Assembly: GCA_900548955.1 (NCBI GenBank)
Contig: URMQ01000074.1
Coordinates: 1-7,382 of the forward strand
DNA length: 7,382 bases
DNA from: an uncultured Eggerthella sp.
Lineage (GTDB): Bacteria; Actinomycetota; Coriobacteriia; Coriobacteriales; Eggerthellaceae
Direction of reading: 5' to 3'
Shown: one piece after another, positions 5,675 through 7,382 of the stretch
How the letters are laid out: each line of letters starts with the position of its first letter
How positions within the stretch are numbered: position 1 is the first letter of the stretch
Made by a program: the position numbers and the translations under genes
The notes under the pieces: model-generated
Told to the model about the DNA's origin: nothing
The model's database searches: none
Seen by the model: only the letters and a program-made list of their open reading frames with translations

Positions 5675-5998
5675 ATGATTGTTACTACTACCCAATCTAT
5701 TGAGGGATACAAGATCACGGGTTATTACGGCATTGTTTTTGGCGAAGTTATTACGGGCATCAACATTTTTAAGGATTTTGGTGCAGGCATTCGCAATATT
5801 GTTGGTGGTCGCAGCCAAGGATACGAAGATGAATTGTTATCTGCTCGCACCGAAGCATTACAGGAACTCGAACAGCGTGCTGCCGAAATGGGTGCTCATG
5901 CTGTTGTTGGTGTTGATATGGACTACGAAGTACTCGGACAAGGCAACATGCTTATGGTTACCGCATCAGGCACTGCAGTAACCGTAGAAGCAGTTTAG
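5675..5998 (+). CDS. YbjQ/UPF0145 family protein (putative heavy-metal-binding domain)
   Basis: The 107-residue protein covers the full length of the family. Diagnostic stretches are EGYKITGYYGIVFGEVITG (10-28), GGRSQGYEDEL (44-54), ARTEALQELEQRA (57-69), MGAHAVVGVDMDYE (72-85) and NMLMVTASGTAV (91-102). There is no signal peptide or membrane segment, so it is expected in the cytoplasm. Family members form a small alpha/beta domain that assembles into oligomers. The metal-binding label is predicted and no firm biochemical role is known to me. The ATG follows AAAGGAA (5663-5669) with five bases between. It is a single-gene unit with its own promoter candidate and a terminator 26 bases after the stop codon. 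It is divergent from the OFA transporter, a weak hint of shared control. Confidence 0.93.
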   Translation: MIVTTTQSIEGYKITGYYGIVFGEVITGINIFKDFGAGIRNIVGGRSQGYEDELLSARTEALQELEQRAAEMGAHAVVGVDMDYEVLGQGNMLMVTASGTAVTVEAV

Positions 5999-6023
5999 CT
6001 AACTTTTACAGTGCATTTGTCTA

Positions 6024-6056
6024 CAGGTGATGGAAAATGTTCATCCCCTGTTTTGT
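6024..6056 (+). terminator. Intrinsic terminator of the YbjQ-family gene
   Basis: CAGGTGATG (6024-6032) pairs with CATCCCCTG (6042-6050) at eight of nine positions around a nine-base loop. TTTTGTT follows directly on the plus strand. It lies 26 bases after the stop codon and about 30 bases before the insertion sequence begins. Confidence 0.7.
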
Positions 6057-6087
6057 TAATAAAGAAGCACTCGTTATTGGGCATATA

Positions 6088-6105
6088 GGACAAAAATTGT
6101 GTCTG
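6088..6105 (+). repeat. Left terminal inverted repeat of the insertion sequence
   Basis: GGACAAAAATTGTGTCTG matches the right end at 17 of 18 positions in inverted orientation. The repeat is itself nearly palindromic (GACA...TGTC). Confidence 0.85.
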
Positions 6106-6107
6106 GG

Positions 6108-7223
6108 CTAGTCAATCGCAAAAGGATATTCTGTCTTGTGATGTAGTTCATTCCAGACAACTCCCTCACCCCATTCAACCGGCTCTCTACCACTGGATGG
6201 GGTGTTTTTATAGGTTTCATAAAGCAGATCGATATCTTCATCTGTTGGCATAGTTTTAAGTATCTGCGCGTAACTTAAAGGGCACTCTGTGTGCATATAG
6301 CACCACCAATAGGCCGCCTTAATCCTTCTTAGTAAGCTCAGCCCCCTGTGGTCTCTCAGAACACATCTGATCCGTCCATTAATGTTTTCGATTCGATTGT
6401 TAGTTGAAGGCATAGGCTCTTCTGTGTTGAGCTGAGGATCGAGATAAGCAAATAATAGGTTCTTATTTATAAGACCCGTAAGAGCTCTTCTAGCTTGCCT
6501 TAAGCGCTCATGGGTGTATTCTTTGCGACCATCGACATAGGTATACTCTGATAAAAATTCACTCCAGAATTCGCACCATTGCAAGTATTGCTCTGTCCAC
6601 CATTGAGCTTGTTTGAGGGTTTTGATATGCAAAAGCTCTTTAGAAAGTTGATAGATTTCTTTTCCAGCTAATAGCTTAGGACGCGTTGTTGTGCAACGTT
6701 TTACCTGATTAAAAGCATGAAAGACGCAGCGTTGTACAACAGTGTCAGGCCAAACCTTCTTAACAGCTTTAGCAAACCCAGCTCCACCATCTGTAACAAC
6801 CATATCTGGAGGAGCAATACGAGAAAGCAGGGCTTCCCAGGCATGAGAGTTTTCTGAACGAGCAAGATACCAAGACAAAACATAATCATCACTTGCTGCA
6901 ATTAAGATGACAACGTTTCTTGAAAGGTAGAGTCCATCAACATAAATCACTCTATGAATCTCGTCTACAACATCAGGCAGAGGCCAGAAAGCCCAGAACT
7001 TTGACGTGTGTCTTCTAAACGTTCTGCCACTGCCTGACATATCAATTTGTCTCTCTCTTGATAAAAGCCACTCAACAAACTCTTTCAATGCTTTTGCATC
7101 AGAGTTAATTCGATGAGTAAAAGAACTTCCACAAACCTTGCAGCGAAAACGTTGGGTGCCATCTTTTGTCTTTCCGTTTTTCTTCATTCGGGCACCGCAT
7201 GTGCTACATAAAGGACTCTTCAT
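6108..7223 (-). CDS. IS1249-type transposase (IS256 superfamily DDE enzyme)
   Basis: The 371-residue enzyme cuts and joins the ends of its own element. The N-terminus carries a zinc-ribbon pair, C6-x-x-C9 and C28-x-x-C31, followed by basic residues. The catalytic triad is visible as D96 (IYVDGLYL), D145 (VVTDGG) and E279 (NNRIENINGRIR). The C166-x-x-H169 pair after the second Asp is typical of the IS256 superfamily. The STNNRIE block and the zinc ribbon point to the IS1249 group known from Actinomycetota. The frame is intact and the length looks normal, so it may be active. The ATG at 7221-7223 is preferred because AGGGG lies six bases upstream (minus strand); the TTG two codons earlier would abut that site. 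The group assignment is by memory of family features. Confidence 0.92.
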   Translation of the reverse strand: MKSPLCSTCGARMKKNGKTKDGTQRFRCKVCGSSFTHRINSDAKALKEFVEWLLSRERQIDMSGSGRTFRRHTSKFWAFWPLPDVVDEIHRVIYVDGLYLSRNVVILIAASDDYVLSWYLARSENSHAWEALLSRIAPPDMVVTDGGAGFAKAVKKVWPDTVVQRCVFHAFNQVKRCTTTRPKLLAGKEIYQLSKELLHIKTLKQAQWWTEQYLQWCEFWSEFLSEYTYVDGRKEYTHERLRQARRALTGLINKNLLFAYLDPQLNTEEPMPSTNNRIENINGRIRCVLRDHRGLSLLRRIKAAYWWCYMHTECPLSYAQILKTMPTDEDIDLLYETYKNTPSSGREPVEWGEGVVWNELHHKTEYPFAID

Positions 7224-7247
7224 GGCCAACCCCTAAAACAGGCAACT

Positions 7248-7253
7248 TTTATA
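7248..7253 (-). promoter_or_regulatory. Candidate -10 box of the transposase gene
   Basis: On the minus strand TATAAA lies about 25 bases before the transposase ATG, with a second TATAAA a short way further upstream. No good -35 box is found, as is usual for weakly expressed transposases. A small hairpin (CCTAT/ATAGG, 7254-7267) abuts it. Confidence 0.25.
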
Positions 7254-7292
7254 CCTATTTTTATAGGATTGAACTGGAGAAACAGATCATTA

Positions 7293-7310
7293 CAGACACA
7301 AATTTTGTCC
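7293..7310 (-). repeat. Right terminal inverted repeat of the insertion sequence
   Basis: Read on the minus strand, GGACAAAATTTGTGTCTG differs from the left end at a single position. It defines the outer right boundary at 7310. Confidence 0.85.
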
Positions 7311-7316
7311 GAGTAG

Positions 7317-7342
7317 AAAAGTTCCTCGCTCCGAACTTTTTT
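7317..7342 (+). terminator. Hairpin with T-run just outside the insertion sequence
   Basis: AAAAGTTC (7317-7324) and GAACTTTT (7333-7340) pair perfectly around an eight-base loop, and two more T follow. On the minus strand the stem also ends in TTTT, so it could work in both directions, but the stem has few GC pairs. It begins six bases after the element ends. Confidence 0.45.
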
Positions 7343-7346
7343 GCAT

Positions 7347-7378
7347 AAAAATAGGGTGTTACCTGCGGTAACACCCTA
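7347..7378 (-). terminator. Strong terminator of a minus-strand gene beyond the right edge
   Basis: TAGGGTGTTACC (7352-7363) pairs perfectly over 12 bp with GGTAACACCCTA (7367-7378) around a three-base loop. On the minus strand five T follow directly (complement of 7347-7351), giving a textbook intrinsic terminator. Its gene would lie to the right of this window. Confidence 0.75.
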
Positions 7379-7382
7379 AAAC

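Larger units (their letters stand above)
6088..7310 (-). mobile_element. Complete insertion sequence, IS256 superfamily, IS1249 group
   Basis: A 1223-bp element is bounded by 18-bp inverted repeats and carries a single full-length transposase on the minus strand. The transposase stop codon lies two bases inside the left repeat. The eight bases outside each end (GGCATATA on the left, GAGTAGAA on the right) do not match. The 8-9 bp target duplication expected for this superfamily is therefore not seen. The element could be old, its ends could be slightly mis-set, or recombination could have joined two copies. It sits between the YbjQ terminator and another pair of hairpins, so it does not break any visible gene. 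Confidence 0.85.

Noticed and set aside
5604..5678. A 24-codon frame whose TGA overlaps the YbjQ ATG, suggesting translational coupling
   Set aside because: There is no ribosome binding site before 5604, and the YbjQ gene has its own good site. The ATGA overlap is easily produced by chance.
7166..7348. A 60-codon plus-strand frame across the insertion sequence right end
   Set aside because: It is antisense to the transposase N-terminus, crosses the terminal repeat and a hairpin, and lacks a ribosome binding site.

Overview
The window looks like a chromosomal segment from a moderate-GC member of the Actinomycetota, most plausibly class Coriobacteriia (relatives of Atopobium, Slackia, Cryptobacterium or Eggerthella). 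This is an inference. It rests on an IS1249-type transposase, an OFA-family transporter, a free-standing acyl-ACP thioesterase and a PcrA-type helicase sitting together, and on base composition judged by eye. It has not been tested by search.

Layout, left to right. Positions 1-216 (minus) hold the first 72 codons of a gene that runs off the left edge, possibly an ATP-grasp protein. A short stretch of degenerate 17-bp repeats separates it from a complete PcrA/UvrD-type DNA helicase (333-2588, minus). Upstream of the helicase lies a non-coding-looking stretch that in fact carries a very small but well-formed gene at 2711-2788. It encodes a 25-residue hydrophobic peptide with a strong Shine-Dalgarno sequence, and a GC-rich hairpin begins two bases after its stop codon. 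The gene is bracketed by inverted copies of a promoter-like sequence, which would produce a convergent antisense RNA. This is the layout of a type I toxin-antitoxin locus and is the most interesting item in the window. A 20-bp tandem repeat follows.

A complete acyl-ACP thioesterase (3231-3968, plus) then converges on an OFA-type major facilitator transporter (3981-5357, minus). A regulatory region of about 317 bp separates the transporter from a divergent YbjQ/UPF0145 family gene (5675-5998, plus), which ends in its own terminator. Immediately after that terminator is a complete IS256-superfamily (IS1249 group) insertion sequence, 6088-7310, with 18-bp terminal inverted repeats (17/18 matched) and an intact DDE transposase on the minus strand. 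The last 70 bp hold two hairpins. The second reads as the terminator of a minus-strand gene lying beyond the right edge.

The genes do not form one pathway. They are mostly single-gene units: DNA repair (helicase), fatty-acid release from ACP (thioesterase), anion or carboxylate transport (MFS), an uncharacterised stress or metal-related small protein (YbjQ), and two selfish or addiction-like elements (the peptide locus and the IS).
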